Part shown: one piece after another, positions 1 to 7,829 of the stretch
Numbering within the stretch: the stretch's first letter is position 1
How the letters are laid out: each line of letters starts with the position of its first letter
Origin: DATKQI01 sp035532755
GTDB taxonomy: Bacteria; Pseudomonadota; Alphaproteobacteria; Acetobacterales; Acetobacteraceae
Direction: 5' to 3'
Assembly (NCBI GenBank): GCA_035532755.1
Contig: DATKQI010000057.1
Coordinates: forward strand, 1 to 29,045
Length of the DNA stretch: 29,045 nucleotides
Translations under genes and position numbers: made by a program
Notes under the pieces: generated by a model
Database searches by the model: none
The model's input: only the letters and a program-made list of their open reading frames with translations
Told to the model about the DNA's origin: nothing

Positions 1-643
1 CGCAGTTCGCCGGGCGCAGGGGGGTGATGCGCACGCCGCGGGCGGCGAGCGGAGCGGCCCAGCCGCCATCCGCGCCCAGCCGTGGCCAGCTTGCCCCGCC
101 GAGCGCGAGGATGGTCGCGGCCGGCGCGATGGTTTCGCGGCCGCCGTCGGGCCGTTCGATCACCAGATGCCCTGCGTCGTCCCACCCGAGCCACGCATGG
201 CGTGGGCGGAAGCGCACACCCTGCCGGGCCAGAAGGGCGAGCCAGGCGCGCAGCAGTGGCGAGGCCTTCATCGCCTGCGGAAACACCCGCCCGCTGGTGC
301 CGACGAAGGTGGGTTGGCCCAGCCCCGCACTCCAGGCGCGCAGCGCCTCCGGCGGGAAGGCGGCGATGGCGGGGGCGAGCCGTGCCTGCGCCGCACCGTA
401 GCGGGCGAGGAACGGGGCGAGGTCTTCGCCATGCGTGAGGTTCAGCCCGCCCCGGCCGGCCATCAGCAGCTTGCGGCCCATGGATGGCATGCGGTCATAC
501 ACCGTCACGCCGAGGCCCGCACGGCTGAGCGTCTCGGCGGCCATCAGCCCGGCGGGGCCGCCGCCGATCACGGCGATGGCGCGTGTTGTGTCTTCGGTCA
601 TGGCAGGGTTTGTCGGGCCGCCGGCGCCGGCGGGCAAGAGCAT
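1..643 (-). CDS. HI0933/TIGR03862-type FAD-dependent flavoprotein (partial, C-terminus outside window)
   Basis: About 214 N-terminal residues are visible; the gene runs off the left edge. A Rossmann dinucleotide-binding motif GGGPAG lies at residues 27-32 and is followed by the signature GRKLLMAGRGGLNLTH, which matches the HI0933-like flavoprotein family (TIGR03862 branch, related to BaiN-type reductases). These are FAD-binding cytoplasmic oxidoreductases of mostly unknown substrate. Two in-frame starts are possible. The ATG at 643 has AAGGA about ten bases upstream, whereas the ATG at 601 has no visible Shine-Dalgarno sequence, so 643 is preferred although it adds 14 low-complexity residues. 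The gene diverges from the AKR-RidA gene across a 143-base gap in which I could not identify a clear promoter. The family call is firm; the biological role is unknown. Confidence 0.8.
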   Translation of the reverse strand, partial: MLLPAGAGGPTNPAMTEDTTRAIAVIGGGPAGLMAAETLSRAGLGVTVYDRMPSMGRKLLMAGRGGLNLTHGEDLAPFLARYGAAQARLAPAIAAFPPEALRAWSAGLGQPTFVGTSGRVFPQAMKASPLLRAWLALLARQGVRFRPRHAWLGWDDAGHLVIERPDGGRETIAPAATILALGGASWPRLGADGGWAAPLAARGVRITPLRPANC

Positions 644-786
644 GGCCGTTTCCTTACCTGCGCGATTCTCATTGAACCGGGAATGCTCTAGCCCAGGCGC
701 GTGGCGGCGTTCCTCGATCCAGCCCTGCGATATTCATCCGCCCGAATTGTTCGCTGTGCCATTCTTTCTGAAGAAGGGGTTTTCGC

Positions 787-2271
787 GTGACCATGCCCAC
801 CTCCCCGCCGCGCTACCGGCTCGCCCCCGATCTGGAAATCAGCCGCATCGTCACCGGCCTGTGGCAGGTGGCGGACATGGAGCGGGACGGGCATCGGCTC
901 GACCTCGATGCCGCCGCAGCCGAACTGGCGGCCTATGCCGAGGCCGGGTTCGACAGTTTCGACATGGCCGACCATTACGGCAGCGCCGAGGACATCGCCG
1001 GCCGCTTCCTGGCCCGCCATGCGCCCGACTTCTCCTCCCGCGCGCTTGCCCGCCCCGCCATGTTCACCAAATGGTGCCCCACCCCCGCGCCGATGACGGC
1101 GGAGGTGGTGCGCGCGGGCATCCAGCGCAGTCTGGGGCGGCTCGGCGTGTCGGCGATCGACCTGCTGCAGTTCCACTGGTGGGATTTCGCGCATCTGGCC
1201 TGGCTCGATGCGGCGCGGGAGCTGGCGAAGCTGCGGCACGAAGGGCCGATCCGCCATCTCGGCGTGGCCAATTTCGACACCGACCACCTGCGCGTGCTGG
1301 TCGCCCAGGGCGTGCCGCTGGCCGCCAACCAGGTGTGCTTCTCCCTGCTCGACCGCCGCGCGGCGGGGGAGATGAGCGCCTTCTGCCTCGCCCACGGCAT
1401 CCGCCTGCTGGCCTACGGCACGCTCGGCGGCGGGCTGCTGAGCGAGCGGTGGCTGGGGGCGGCGGAACCGGCAGAGGGTGGCATCGCCGACTGGAGCAAG
1501 ATGAAGTACCGCCGCTTCGTCGAGGCGATCGGCGGGTGGGGCGTGCTGCAACGGCTGCTGACCACGCTCGATGTCCTCGCGCGCAAGCATGGCGTCTCCA
1601 TTGCCAATGTCGCCACGCGCTGGGTGCTGGAGCAGCCGGCGGTGGCGGCGGTGATCGTGGGCGCGCGGCTGGGGCAGAGCGAGCACCGGGGCGACAACCT
1701 GCGCGCCTTCGCCTTCGCGCTCGATGCGGCCGACCATGCGGCGATCGATGCCGCGCTCGCCGGATCGGTGGCGCTGCCGGGGGATTGCGGGGACGAGTAC
1801 CGGCATCCGCCCTACCTCACCGCCTCGGGCGATCTCAGCCATCACCTGGAGGGCTTCCCCCATTTCTACCAGCCCATGCTGCTGCCCGGCGGGCGGCGGG
1901 GGGTGGATTCCGGCAGCATCTGGGAAGTGCGCTGCGGCTTCAGCCGGGCGGTGCGCACCGGCAACCGCATCCTGGTGAGCGGCACCACCGCCACGGCCGG
2001 GAGTGGCGAGCGGGTCAGCGCCGGCGATGTGGCCGGGCAGGCGGCGTTCATCCTCGACAAGATCGCCGCCAGCCTTGCAGCACTCGGCGGGAGGCTGGAG
2101 GATGTGGTGCGCACCCGGATCTACCTGACGGACGTGGCGCAGTGGGAGGCGGTGTCCCGCGTGCACGGCCATGTGTTCGAGCGGGTCCGGCCGGCCAACA
2201 CGCTGGTTCAGGTCGCCGGGCTGATCGGCAACTATGGCGTCGAGATCGAGGCGGAGGCGGAGCTTTCCTGA
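787..2271 (+). CDS. Aldo/keto reductase fused to a C-terminal RidA/YjgF-like domain
   Basis: This 494-residue protein has two parts. Residues 10 to about 340 form an aldo/keto reductase barrel with the full catalytic tetrad: Asp59 and Tyr64 in FDMADHYG, Lys95 in MFTKW, and His130 in LLQFHWWD. Residues about 377-494 form a RidA/YjgF-type domain (VSGTTAT near its start, VVRTRIYLTDV, and a final EIEAEAELS). The AKR part should reduce or oxidise a carbonyl/alcohol with NADP(H). In canonical RidA an arginine sits in the PARS segment and is needed for enamine/imine deaminase activity; here the segment reads RPANT, with Asn in its place, so the domain probably does not deaminate. The GTG at 787 has AAGAAGGGG about seven bases upstream and is preferred to the ATG at 793. 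The stop overlaps the next start by one base, so the two genes are probably co-translated. The substrate is unknown. Confidence 0.9.
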   Translation: MTMPTSPPRYRLAPDLEISRIVTGLWQVADMERDGHRLDLDAAAAELAAYAEAGFDSFDMADHYGSAEDIAGRFLARHAPDFSSRALARPAMFTKWCPTPAPMTAEVVRAGIQRSLGRLGVSAIDLLQFHWWDFAHLAWLDAARELAKLRHEGPIRHLGVANFDTDHLRVLVAQGVPLAANQVCFSLLDRRAAGEMSAFCLAHGIRLLAYGTLGGGLLSERWLGAAEPAEGGIADWSKMKYRRFVEAIGGWGVLQRLLTTLDVLARKHGVSIANVATRWVLEQPAVAAVIVGARLGQSEHRGDNLRAFAFALDAADHAAIDAALAGSVALPGDCGDEYRHPPYLTASGDLSHHLEGFPHFYQPMLLPGGRRGVDSGSIWEVRCGFSRAVRTGNRILVSGTTATAGSGERVSAGDVAGQAAFILDKIAASLAALGGRLEDVVRTRIYLTDVAQWEAVSRVHGHVFERVRPANTLVQVAGLIGNYGVEIEAEAELS

Positions 2272-3032
2272 TGGATGCGAACGGGCAGGCGGCGATCGTG
2301 ACCGGCGGCGGGTCGGGCCTGGGCGAGGCGGTGGCCGGGCGGCTGGCCGAGGCGGGCTGCCGGGTGGCGGTGCTGGATATCGACGCCGCCGCGGCGCAGC
2401 GCGTGGCCGGGCGGATCGGCGGGGCGGCCTTCGCCTGCGACGTGGCCGACCCTGATGGGGCCGCCGCCGCGCTCGATGCCGCCGCCGCGGCGCATGGGGC
2501 GGCCCGCATCGTGGTGAATTGCGCGGGCATCGGGCCGGGGCAGCGCATCGTCGGCCGGGACGGGGCGATGCCGCTCCCGGCGTTCGAGCGCGTGGTGCGG
2601 GTGAACCTGCTCGGCAGCTTCAACATCCTTCGCCTTGCCGCCGCCGCGATGACGACGCTTCCGCCGCTCGCCGACGGGGAGCGCGGGATCGTCGTGCTCA
2701 CCGCCTCCATCGCGGCGTTCGAGGGGCAGGTGGGGCAGGCGGCCTATGCCGCCTCCAAGGGCGGGGTCGCGTCCCTCACCCTGCCGGCGGCGCGGGAGCT
2801 GGCGCAGTTCGGCGTGCGGGTGGTGACGATCGCGCCGGGATTGTTCGAGACTCCTCTGTTCGCCTCGGTGCCGCCGGCCGCGCGGCAGGCGCTGGCGGAA
2901 TCGGTGCCGTTTCCCCGGCGGCTCGGTGAGCCCGCCGAGTTCGCGGCACTGGTGGAACATGCCATCGCCAACACCATGCTGAACGGCGCGGTGCTCCGGC
3001 TGGACGGCGCGCTGCGGATGGGGTCGCGATAA
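2271..3032 (+). CDS. SDR-family NAD-dependent dehydrogenase (3-hydroxyacyl-CoA dehydrogenase type-2-like)
   Basis: This is a classical short-chain dehydrogenase of 253 residues, the usual family size. It carries the cofactor motif TGGGSGLG at residues 11-18, Asp36 at the end of the second strand (which favours NAD over NADP), NCAG at 83-86, and the catalytic set Asn112, Ser146, Tyr159, Lys163. The stretch AAFEGQVGQAAYAASKGG closely resembles the HSD10/type-2 hydroxyacyl-CoA dehydrogenase group. It would oxidise a secondary alcohol in the cytoplasm. It starts inside the stop of the AKR-RidA gene (TGATG), so the two are a transcriptional and probably translational unit. Together they may carry out successive redox steps on one substrate, but that is inference and the substrate cannot be read from sequence. 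Confidence 0.9.
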   Translation: MDANGQAAIVTGGGSGLGEAVAGRLAEAGCRVAVLDIDAAAAQRVAGRIGGAAFACDVADPDGAAAALDAAAAAHGAARIVVNCAGIGPGQRIVGRDGAMPLPAFERVVRVNLLGSFNILRLAAAAMTTLPPLADGERGIVVLTASIAAFEGQVGQAAYAASKGGVASLTLPAARELAQFGVRVVTIAPGLFETPLFASVPPAARQALAESVPFPRRLGEPAEFAALVEHAIANTMLNGAVLRLDGALRMGSR

Positions 3033-3105
3033 GGATTGCCGATCCCGCTCGCCGCCATTGTTGCCTTGCGGTATCGTTCGGCACGGCCGATGCGGGAGAC
3101 GGGCA

Positions 3106-3882
3106 ATGGGCGACAGCGCGCGACAGGACCATGCCGCCCGTTACAGCCACGCGGTGCAGGCGAAGGGCGTGGTGGACGTGCCGCTGGGCGGGGCGGCGGA
3201 TTTCACCTGGAACAGTTTCCAGCGCGATCTGTACGAAAAGGCCAACGAGGCCATCCAACGCCAGGCGAACGAGCTGCTGCGCCGCGGCAACGTCACCTAC
3301 GACGAGGCGCAGCAACTGGTGGAGGTACAGCGCAACGGCCTCGTCATCGAGATGCGCGAGCCGCTGACGCCGTTCGGCCGCTACTATTCCGAAGTTCTGA
3401 AGCCGACGAGCGAGCTGAAGACGCTGGACCAGCTTCTGGCCGAGAAGGGCAGCATCGAGCTGGTGCTGCGCAGCGTCGGCCGCTCCCGCCAGGCGGTCAA
3501 CCGCATGGCCCTGGTGGCGCGGCGCGCCGGGCCGGCGCTGATCGCCGTGGATGTGGTGCTGACGATCGTCATCATCGACCTCGCGCCGGCGGACAAGCGC
3601 GGGGAGGTCGCGGCCGGGCAGGCGGGCGGGATCGCCGGCAGCGCGCTGGGCGCGCGGTACGGCGGGCTGGCGGGGGCCTGGGCAGGAGCGACGACCTTCG
3701 CGGCCCTCGGTTCTCCCACGCTCGTCATACCCGTGGTGGGGGAGGTGACGGAGGGTGGCGCGGTGCTGGTGGGCGGCATCGCGGGCTTCCTGTTCGGCGG
3801 GTGGTTCGGGTGGGAGGCGGGGCAGGCGGCGGGCACGAAGTTCTGGCATCTCTGCCAGGTGATGTGGGTGCGCGCGCCGTGA
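3106..3882 (+). CDS. Unknown protein with C-terminal glycine-zipper membrane region
   Basis: I do not recognise an orthologue. The protein has 258 residues. Residues 1-140 are hydrophilic and largely helical, with charged heptad-like stretches around 38-85. A hydrophobic segment at 143-159 (PALIAVDVVLTIVIIDL) is followed at 166-243 by a glycine/alanine-rich region with repeated GxxxG and GGxxG spacing (AGGIAGSALG, VGGIAGFLFGGWFGWEAG), a glycine zipper able to insert in membranes. There is no signal peptide. The start ATG has GGGAG eight bases upstream. Its stop overlaps the start of the next gene by four bases. A hydrophilic N-terminus, a glycine-zipper C-terminus and an overlapping small partner resemble polymorphic or type VI secretion pore-forming toxins with an immunity gene, but no PAAR, VgrG or Rhs domain is nearby. 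An alternative is a structural membrane protein of unknown role. Confidence 0.7.
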   Translation: MGDSARQDHAARYSHAVQAKGVVDVPLGGAADFTWNSFQRDLYEKANEAIQRQANELLRRGNVTYDEAQQLVEVQRNGLVIEMREPLTPFGRYYSEVLKPTSELKTLDQLLAEKGSIELVLRSVGRSRQAVNRMALVARRAGPALIAVDVVLTIVIIDLAPADKRGEVAAGQAGGIAGSALGARYGGLAGAWAGATTFAALGSPTLVIPVVGEVTEGGAVLVGGIAGFLFGGWFGWEAGQAAGTKFWHLCQVMWVRAP

Positions 3883-4250
3883 TCTTCGCGCGGCTGAACC
3901 GATGGACGGCGCAGCGGCTGGCGGCGAACCGCGCCGCGCGCCGGGGCAGCCTGGAACCGGAAGAGGCCGGCATTGCCTGGCGGCATGGGGGCACCACGCG
4001 GCTCGTTCCCTGGGCGGCCGTCAGCCGGGTGTCGGTGCGGCGGCGGGATGCGTTCATCGGCGACGTGATCTCCCTGATCGTGCAGGCCGACGGCGGGCTT
4101 TGCCTGTCGGCCGCCGAGCATGACCCGGAATGGCCGGCGCTGACGCGGGCGCTCGGCGACCACCTGACCGGCAGCATTCCCTATCGCCACTGGGCCTTGC
4201 GCGTGGTGGCGGAGGCGCTCGAGGAGCTGGAGATCTACCGCCGGGGCTGA
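3879..4250 (+). CDS. Small protein of unknown function, possible partner/immunity protein of the preceding gene
   Basis: This 123-residue protein has no signal peptide or membrane segment. Its GTG start lies within the stop of the glycine-zipper gene (GTGA overlap), which indicates translational coupling. The N-terminus is basic (RLNRWTAQRLAANRAARR). The middle alternates hydrophobic and polar residues, as in a small beta domain: GIAWRHGGTTRLVPWAAVSRVSV, then DVISLIVQADGGLCLSA, then a helical tail ending EALEELEIYRRG. The run W-A-x-V-x-x-V-x-V followed by a DV-strand and a helical end recalls small PH-like cytoplasmic proteins often found beside toxins, but I cannot assign a named family. Its 3' end overlaps the 3' end of the convergent glycosyltransferase by 16 bases. 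Presence of a real gene is likely; function is open. Confidence 0.65.
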   Translation: MIFARLNRWTAQRLAANRAARRGSLEPEEAGIAWRHGGTTRLVPWAAVSRVSVRRRDAFIGDVISLIVQADGGLCLSAAEHDPEWPALTRALGDHLTGSIPYRHWALRVVAEALEELEIYRRG

Positions 4251-5239
4251 TCGGGCGGCAGCGGGGCGAAAACCTCCTGGCGCAACCGGCGAAGCGGGCC
4301 GCCGCGCGGGGCGGCGTCGGTACGGGCAAGCCAGGCGCGGGCGGCCGGGCTGAGCGGGCGCGGCGCGCCGGCCGGCATCCGGATGGCGGCGAGAAGGGCG
4401 GCGAGCGTCTGGCGCAGCAGCCCGTGGCGCGCGCCTTTCACCAGATAGCCGGTGCAGCGGGGGGCGAGGCCCGGCCAGGACGCGCCCCATTTGCGGGCGA
4501 TATACAGCCGGTTGCGCACGAAATGGAACCAGCGCCTGCCGGCCCAGCCGACGCGCTGCGCGGGGGCGGCCTTGTGGCGCACCGCGATATCTCCGCAGTA
4601 GCGCACGGCCCAGCCGCGGTCGATCGCGCGCAGGCAGAAATCGAACTCCTCCCAGGTGAAGAACAATGCCGGGTCGTAGCCGCCGGCATCCTCCCACGCG
4701 GCGCGTCGGATGGCGTGGCCGGCGCCGACGAAGGTGGCGGCATCAAAACGCGCGGCAGAGCGGGCGCGCAATGCTTCGGGATAGCCCCAGGCGGAGAGGT
4801 CGTCCGTTCCGGAGGTGTCCGCCAGGATGCGGAAGCCGATCGCGCCGAGCGCGGTGTCGGCATTCAGCACGGCGATGGCGCGGGACAGTGTGGCGGGATC
4901 GGTGAACTCGGCATCGTTGTCGAGCCCGACGATGATCCGCCCGCGCCCGAGGGCCGTCGCGACGTTGCGCCCTCCGGCCACGCCGAGATTGGCCCCGGCC
5001 GCGAACAGTGCCGCATCCGTCCGCCCCGCCATCAGCGCGGTGAGGCGGGCGAGCGTTGGCGCATCCGATCCCTGGTCCAGCACGATGACGTGGCGGCTGG
5101 CGCCGGTCTGCGCCAGGGCGGAGCGGATCGCGGCTTCCGTTTCCGCGGGGCGCCCGAGGGCGAGGATGATGATGTCGACATCGTAGGCGCCGGCGGGGGC
5201 GGGAGCACCGGCCAGAAGGCGCGGTGCGGCCGGGATCAA
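4235..5239 (-). CDS. Family 2 glycosyltransferase (rhamnosyltransferase-like)
   Basis: This is a 334-residue GT-A fold transferase. A first strand VDIIILALGRP at residues 21-31 opens the nucleotide-sugar-binding half; the metal-binding motif DND lies at 107-109 (GLDNDAEF), and the acceptor-side motif FFTWEEFDFCLR, the usual W-E-x-x-D site of rhamnosyltransferase-like GT2 enzymes, is at 193-204. The C-terminal third is basic and helical. It should transfer a sugar to a growing glycan on the cytoplasmic face of the membrane. The likely start is TTG at 5239, which overlaps the stop of the upstream glycosyltransferase by four bases (TTGA). It is the last gene of a minus-strand surface-glycan group and its end overlaps the convergent unknown gene. 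Donor and acceptor are not predictable. Confidence 0.88.
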   Translation of the reverse strand: MIPAAPRLLAGAPAPAGAYDVDIIILALGRPAETEAAIRSALAQTGASRHVIVLDQGSDAPTLARLTALMAGRTDAALFAAGANLGVAGGRNVATALGRGRIIVGLDNDAEFTDPATLSRAIAVLNADTALGAIGFRILADTSGTDDLSAWGYPEALRARSAARFDAATFVGAGHAIRRAAWEDAGGYDPALFFTWEEFDFCLRAIDRGWAVRYCGDIAVRHKAAPAQRVGWAGRRWFHFVRNRLYIARKWGASWPGLAPRCTGYLVKGARHGLLRQTLAALLAAIRMPAGAPRPLSPAARAWLARTDAAPRGGPLRRLRQEVFAPLPPDQPRR

Positions 5240-6246
5240 GGATGATGGCCGGGCGCGGGTATCGACAGATAGGCGATGCGCTTGGCTTCCTTCCGCCCGC
5301 GCGCGACGGAATCGAGCACCAGCCCGATGCCGAAGGACAGGAAAGCGAGCAGCACGAGCCCGGTGGCGAGCACGGCCGTGGGCAGGCGCGGCACGAGCCC
5401 GGTGTGCATGAACTGCAGCACCACCGGGGTGCCGAAGCCGAGGCCCAACAGCAGGAGCAGGGCGCCGCAGAGGGCGAAGAACCGCAGCGGTTCCTCCTCC
5501 TTCACCAGCAGCAGGATGGTGCGCAGGATGCGCAGCCCGTCGGCATAGGTGCGCAGCTTGGAGGATGATCCGGGCGGGCGCTCGCGATAGGCGGTCTCGA
5601 TCTCGCCCACCGGCATGTCGAGCGCGAGCGCGTGCACGGTGAATTCGGTCTCGGTCTCGAAGCCCGCGGCAAGGGCGGGGAAGGATTTGACGAACCGGCG
5701 GCTGAAGGCGCGGTAGCCGGAGAGCATGTCGGTGATCCGGTCGCCGAAGATGCGGCGGACCATGCCGGTGAGCACCGCATTGCCCAGACGGTGGCCGCGG
5801 CGATAGGCATCCGCCCGGTCGGTGATGCGGGTGCCGGTCACCATGTCCAGCGATTCGTCCAGCAGCAGGCGCACCATGGCCGGGGCGGCGGCGGCGGCGT
5901 AGGTGTCGTCCCCGTCCACCAGCACGTACACGTCCGCCTCGATATCGGCGAACATGCGCCGCACGACGTGGCCCTTGCCCTGCAAGGGTTCGCGCCGCAC
6001 GACGGCTCCCGCCGCGCGGGCCGCCGTCTCGGTGTCGTCGGCGGAGTTGTTGTCGAAGACGAAAACCGTGGCGCCCGGCAGGGCGGCGCGGAAATCGGCC
6101 ACCACTTTCGGGATCGCCACGGCCTCGTTGTAGCAGGGCACCAGCACCGCCACGCGCGGGCTTGCCGATGCATCGGCGGTACGGTTGGGAAGCGTTTCCA
6201 TCTGCATGGCGGTGGTGTGCCGGAAATCGGCGGCGAAGTCGATCAA
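5236..6246 (-). CDS. Family 2 glycosyltransferase, dolichol-phosphate-mannose-synthase-like, with two C-terminal membrane helices
   Basis: The 336-residue protein has a GT2 domain with VAVLVPCYNEA at about 32-42, FDNNSADDT at 64-72, and the donor/metal motif DGDDT at 111-115, followed by the MLSGYRAFSRRF segment (174-185) typical of polyprenyl-phosphate glycosyltransferases. Two hydrophobic helices follow, at about 256-276 and 288-312. Members move a sugar from a nucleotide donor to a polyprenyl-phosphate carrier, a natural partner for GtrA-type flippases such as the one encoded upstream in this group. The start is uncertain: TTG at 6246 lies eight bases after the previous stop, while ATG codons at 6207 and 6201 are closer to the conserved domain; none has a strong ribosome-binding site. 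The gene is co-directional and closely packed with its neighbours. Confidence 0.88.
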   Translation of the reverse strand: MIDFAADFRHTTAMQMETLPNRTADASASPRVAVLVPCYNEAVAIPKVVADFRAALPGATVFVFDNNSADDTETAARAAGAVVRREPLQGKGHVVRRMFADIEADVYVLVDGDDTYAAAAAPAMVRLLLDESLDMVTGTRITDRADAYRRGHRLGNAVLTGMVRRIFGDRITDMLSGYRAFSRRFVKSFPALAAGFETETEFTVHALALDMPVGEIETAYRERPPGSSSKLRTYADGLRILRTILLLVKEEEPLRFFALCGALLLLLGLGFGTPVVLQFMHTGLVPRLPTAVLATGLVLLAFLSFGIGLVLDSVARGRKEAKRIAYLSIPAPGHHP

Positions 6247-6253
6247 CCGGGCG

Positions 6254-7690
6254 TCAGCACGCGTTGCGCATGCCGAGCATGCTGACCGCCGTACGGGCCA
6301 GGATCAGCAGGTCGAGCCAGAGCGACCAGTTCTCGATGTATTCGAAATCCGCCTGGACCCGGCGCACCAGCTTGTCCTCGGTCTCCGTCAGCCCGCGCAG
6401 GCCGCGGACCTGGGCCAGCCCGGTCAGCCCGGGCTTCACCCGGTGCCGGGCGCCGTAGCGGGCTATCACCGCCTCGAACGGGCGGCCGGCGGCCGGCGTG
6501 CCGGGCGCGTGCGGGCGCGGGCCGACCAGCGACATCTGCCCGCGCAGCACGTTGAACAGTTGCGGCAGCTCATCGAACGAACGGCGCCGCAGCCACGCGC
6601 CGAAGGGGGTGACGCGCGGGTCTCCGCGGAACGCCTGGCGGGCGATGCGCGGCTCGGCCAGGTGGTGGTGCATGGTGCGGAACTTGAGCAGGTCGAAGCC
6701 CTGTCCGCCGAAGCCGATCCGTCGCTGGCGGAACAGCGCCGGGCCGGGCGAGGTAAGGCGGACAAGCCCCGCGATCAGCGCCATCGGCGCGGCGAACACG
6801 CCGAGCAGGACGACGGCCAGGACGATGTCTTCAGCGCGCTTGAGCAGGCTGGCCCAGCCGGAAATCGGACGGTCCATCAGGGGCACGAGCGACAGCCGCC
6901 CCGCCGCACTGGCGGGCAGCGCGAGCGCGAGGCGCACCGGCACCGGGTGATCGGCGAGCCGTGCGAGCAAGGCGGGCAGTTGCGCCTCGGTCATCGCCGG
7001 CGGGGTGATCACCACCTGGTCCACCTGGCCGGCCGCGATCATGGCGAACACGTGCTCCACCGGGCCGAGCCGCGGCAGCCCCCGCGTGCGGGCCGGCGCA
7101 TCGGCAACGAAGCCGAGCAGCCGTGGCGCGTCGGCCCCGAATGCCGCCATCAACCGATCCGCCGCCGGGCGGCCGACCACCACGACGCGGGGGGCGAAGC
7201 GGCGCTTGGGATCGGCGGCGACGGCGCGGGACAGCAGCGCCCGCCCGGCGGCCAGCCCGCTGGTGGCGAGAATGGCGGTGATGATCGCCCAGCGCCCGCC
7301 GGTATGGGAGGCCTGCGGCATGAACTGCACCTGGATCAGGACCGCCCCCAGCGCGGCGAGGGCTGCGTGCAGCACCGGGCGAACGCCGCCGCCGCGCGCC
7401 CCCCCGGCACGCCAGCCCGGGCCGCGCACCGCATAGCCGCCGCCGAACGCTGTGAAACCGAGGGTGAGCAGCAGGAACAGCAGCATCATCTGATGCAGCG
7501 GGCCGGGTGGTGGCGCGCCATCGGCAAGCAGGCCGGCGAGCAGCGGGGCCAGCAGGCAGACCGCTCCGTCCAACGCCGCGGCCGCGGTGGCGATGGCGAT
7601 CGGCGGCAATGGCGCGGCGGCGGACGGCACGGACGGCGCCGCCAGGCGAGACGCGGGCAAGACGGCGGCCGATCGTTCCGCCCCGCTCAT
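6254..7690 (-). CDS. Exopolysaccharide polyprenyl-phosphate sugar-1-phosphate transferase (WcaJ/GumD-type)
   Basis: The 478-residue protein has the layout of the large polyprenyl glycosylphosphotransferases: several N-terminal membrane helices (about 30-160), a soluble Rossmann-like domain (RVVVVGRP at 168-174 to about 270), a further membrane segment (about 287-310) and the C-terminal catalytic domain. The latter shows LTSPGPALFRQRRIG, LLKFRTM and the signature DELPQLFNVLRGQMSLVGPRP (373-393), then KPGLTGLAQVRG. It would start repeat-unit synthesis by loading hexose-1-phosphate onto undecaprenyl phosphate at the inner membrane. ATG at 7690 is the start. The N-terminal 30 residues are alanine/proline-rich. 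Downstream glycosyltransferases follow after seven bases. No Wza/Wzc/Wzx/Wzy genes are in the window, so the pathway is only partly visible. Confidence 0.92.
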   Translation of the reverse strand: MSGAERSAAVLPASRLAAPSVPSAAAPLPPIAIATAAAALDGAVCLLAPLLAGLLADGAPPPGPLHQMMLLFLLLTLGFTAFGGGYAVRGPGWRAGGARGGGVRPVLHAALAALGAVLIQVQFMPQASHTGGRWAIITAILATSGLAAGRALLSRAVAADPKRRFAPRVVVVGRPAADRLMAAFGADAPRLLGFVADAPARTRGLPRLGPVEHVFAMIAAGQVDQVVITPPAMTEAQLPALLARLADHPVPVRLALALPASAAGRLSLVPLMDRPISGWASLLKRAEDIVLAVVLLGVFAAPMALIAGLVRLTSPGPALFRQRRIGFGGQGFDLLKFRTMHHHLAEPRIARQAFRGDPRVTPFGAWLRRRSFDELPQLFNVLRGQMSLVGPRPHAPGTPAAGRPFEAVIARYGARHRVKPGLTGLAQVRGLRGLTETEDKLVRRVQADFEYIENWSLWLDLLILARTAVSMLGMRNAC

Positions 7691-7802
7691 CGCCAGTGCC
7701 CGGCGACATGGCGACAGGCCCGCGCGGCACCACGACGGGACTTTCCCATCTTCCGGCGATCTCCCCCAGACCCAAGCCGGCTCGGGCAGGTGTCGCCCAG
7801 CT

Positions 7803-7829
7803 CTGAAACTTCAGGTTGTAAATTAACCT
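7803..7829. repeat. AT-rich island with two small adjacent inverted repeats
   Basis: The 137-base gap between the GtrA-like gene and the glycosylphosphotransferase gene contains the most AT-rich patch nearby. It holds the dyad CTGAA-AC-TTCAG (7803-7814, overlapping the next dyad by two bases) and AGGTT-seven bases-AACCT (7813-7829), the second overlapping the GtrA stop codon. On the minus strand these lie upstream of the glycosylphosphotransferase and could be a regulator site or a weak RNA structure. I do not see a convincing -35/-10 pair. Confidence 0.35.

Noticed and set aside
644..786. Promoter pair in the gap between the flavoprotein and AKR genes
   Set aside because: A TTGAAC sequence is present near 669-674, but no -10-like hexamer lies at suitable distance in either direction.
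435..3032. A very long open plus-strand frame of 865 codons
   Set aside because: Up to about 2270 it is an arginine/glycine/proline-rich shadow of the AKR-RidA gene in another frame; only its last part, from 2271, is a real gene (the SDR).
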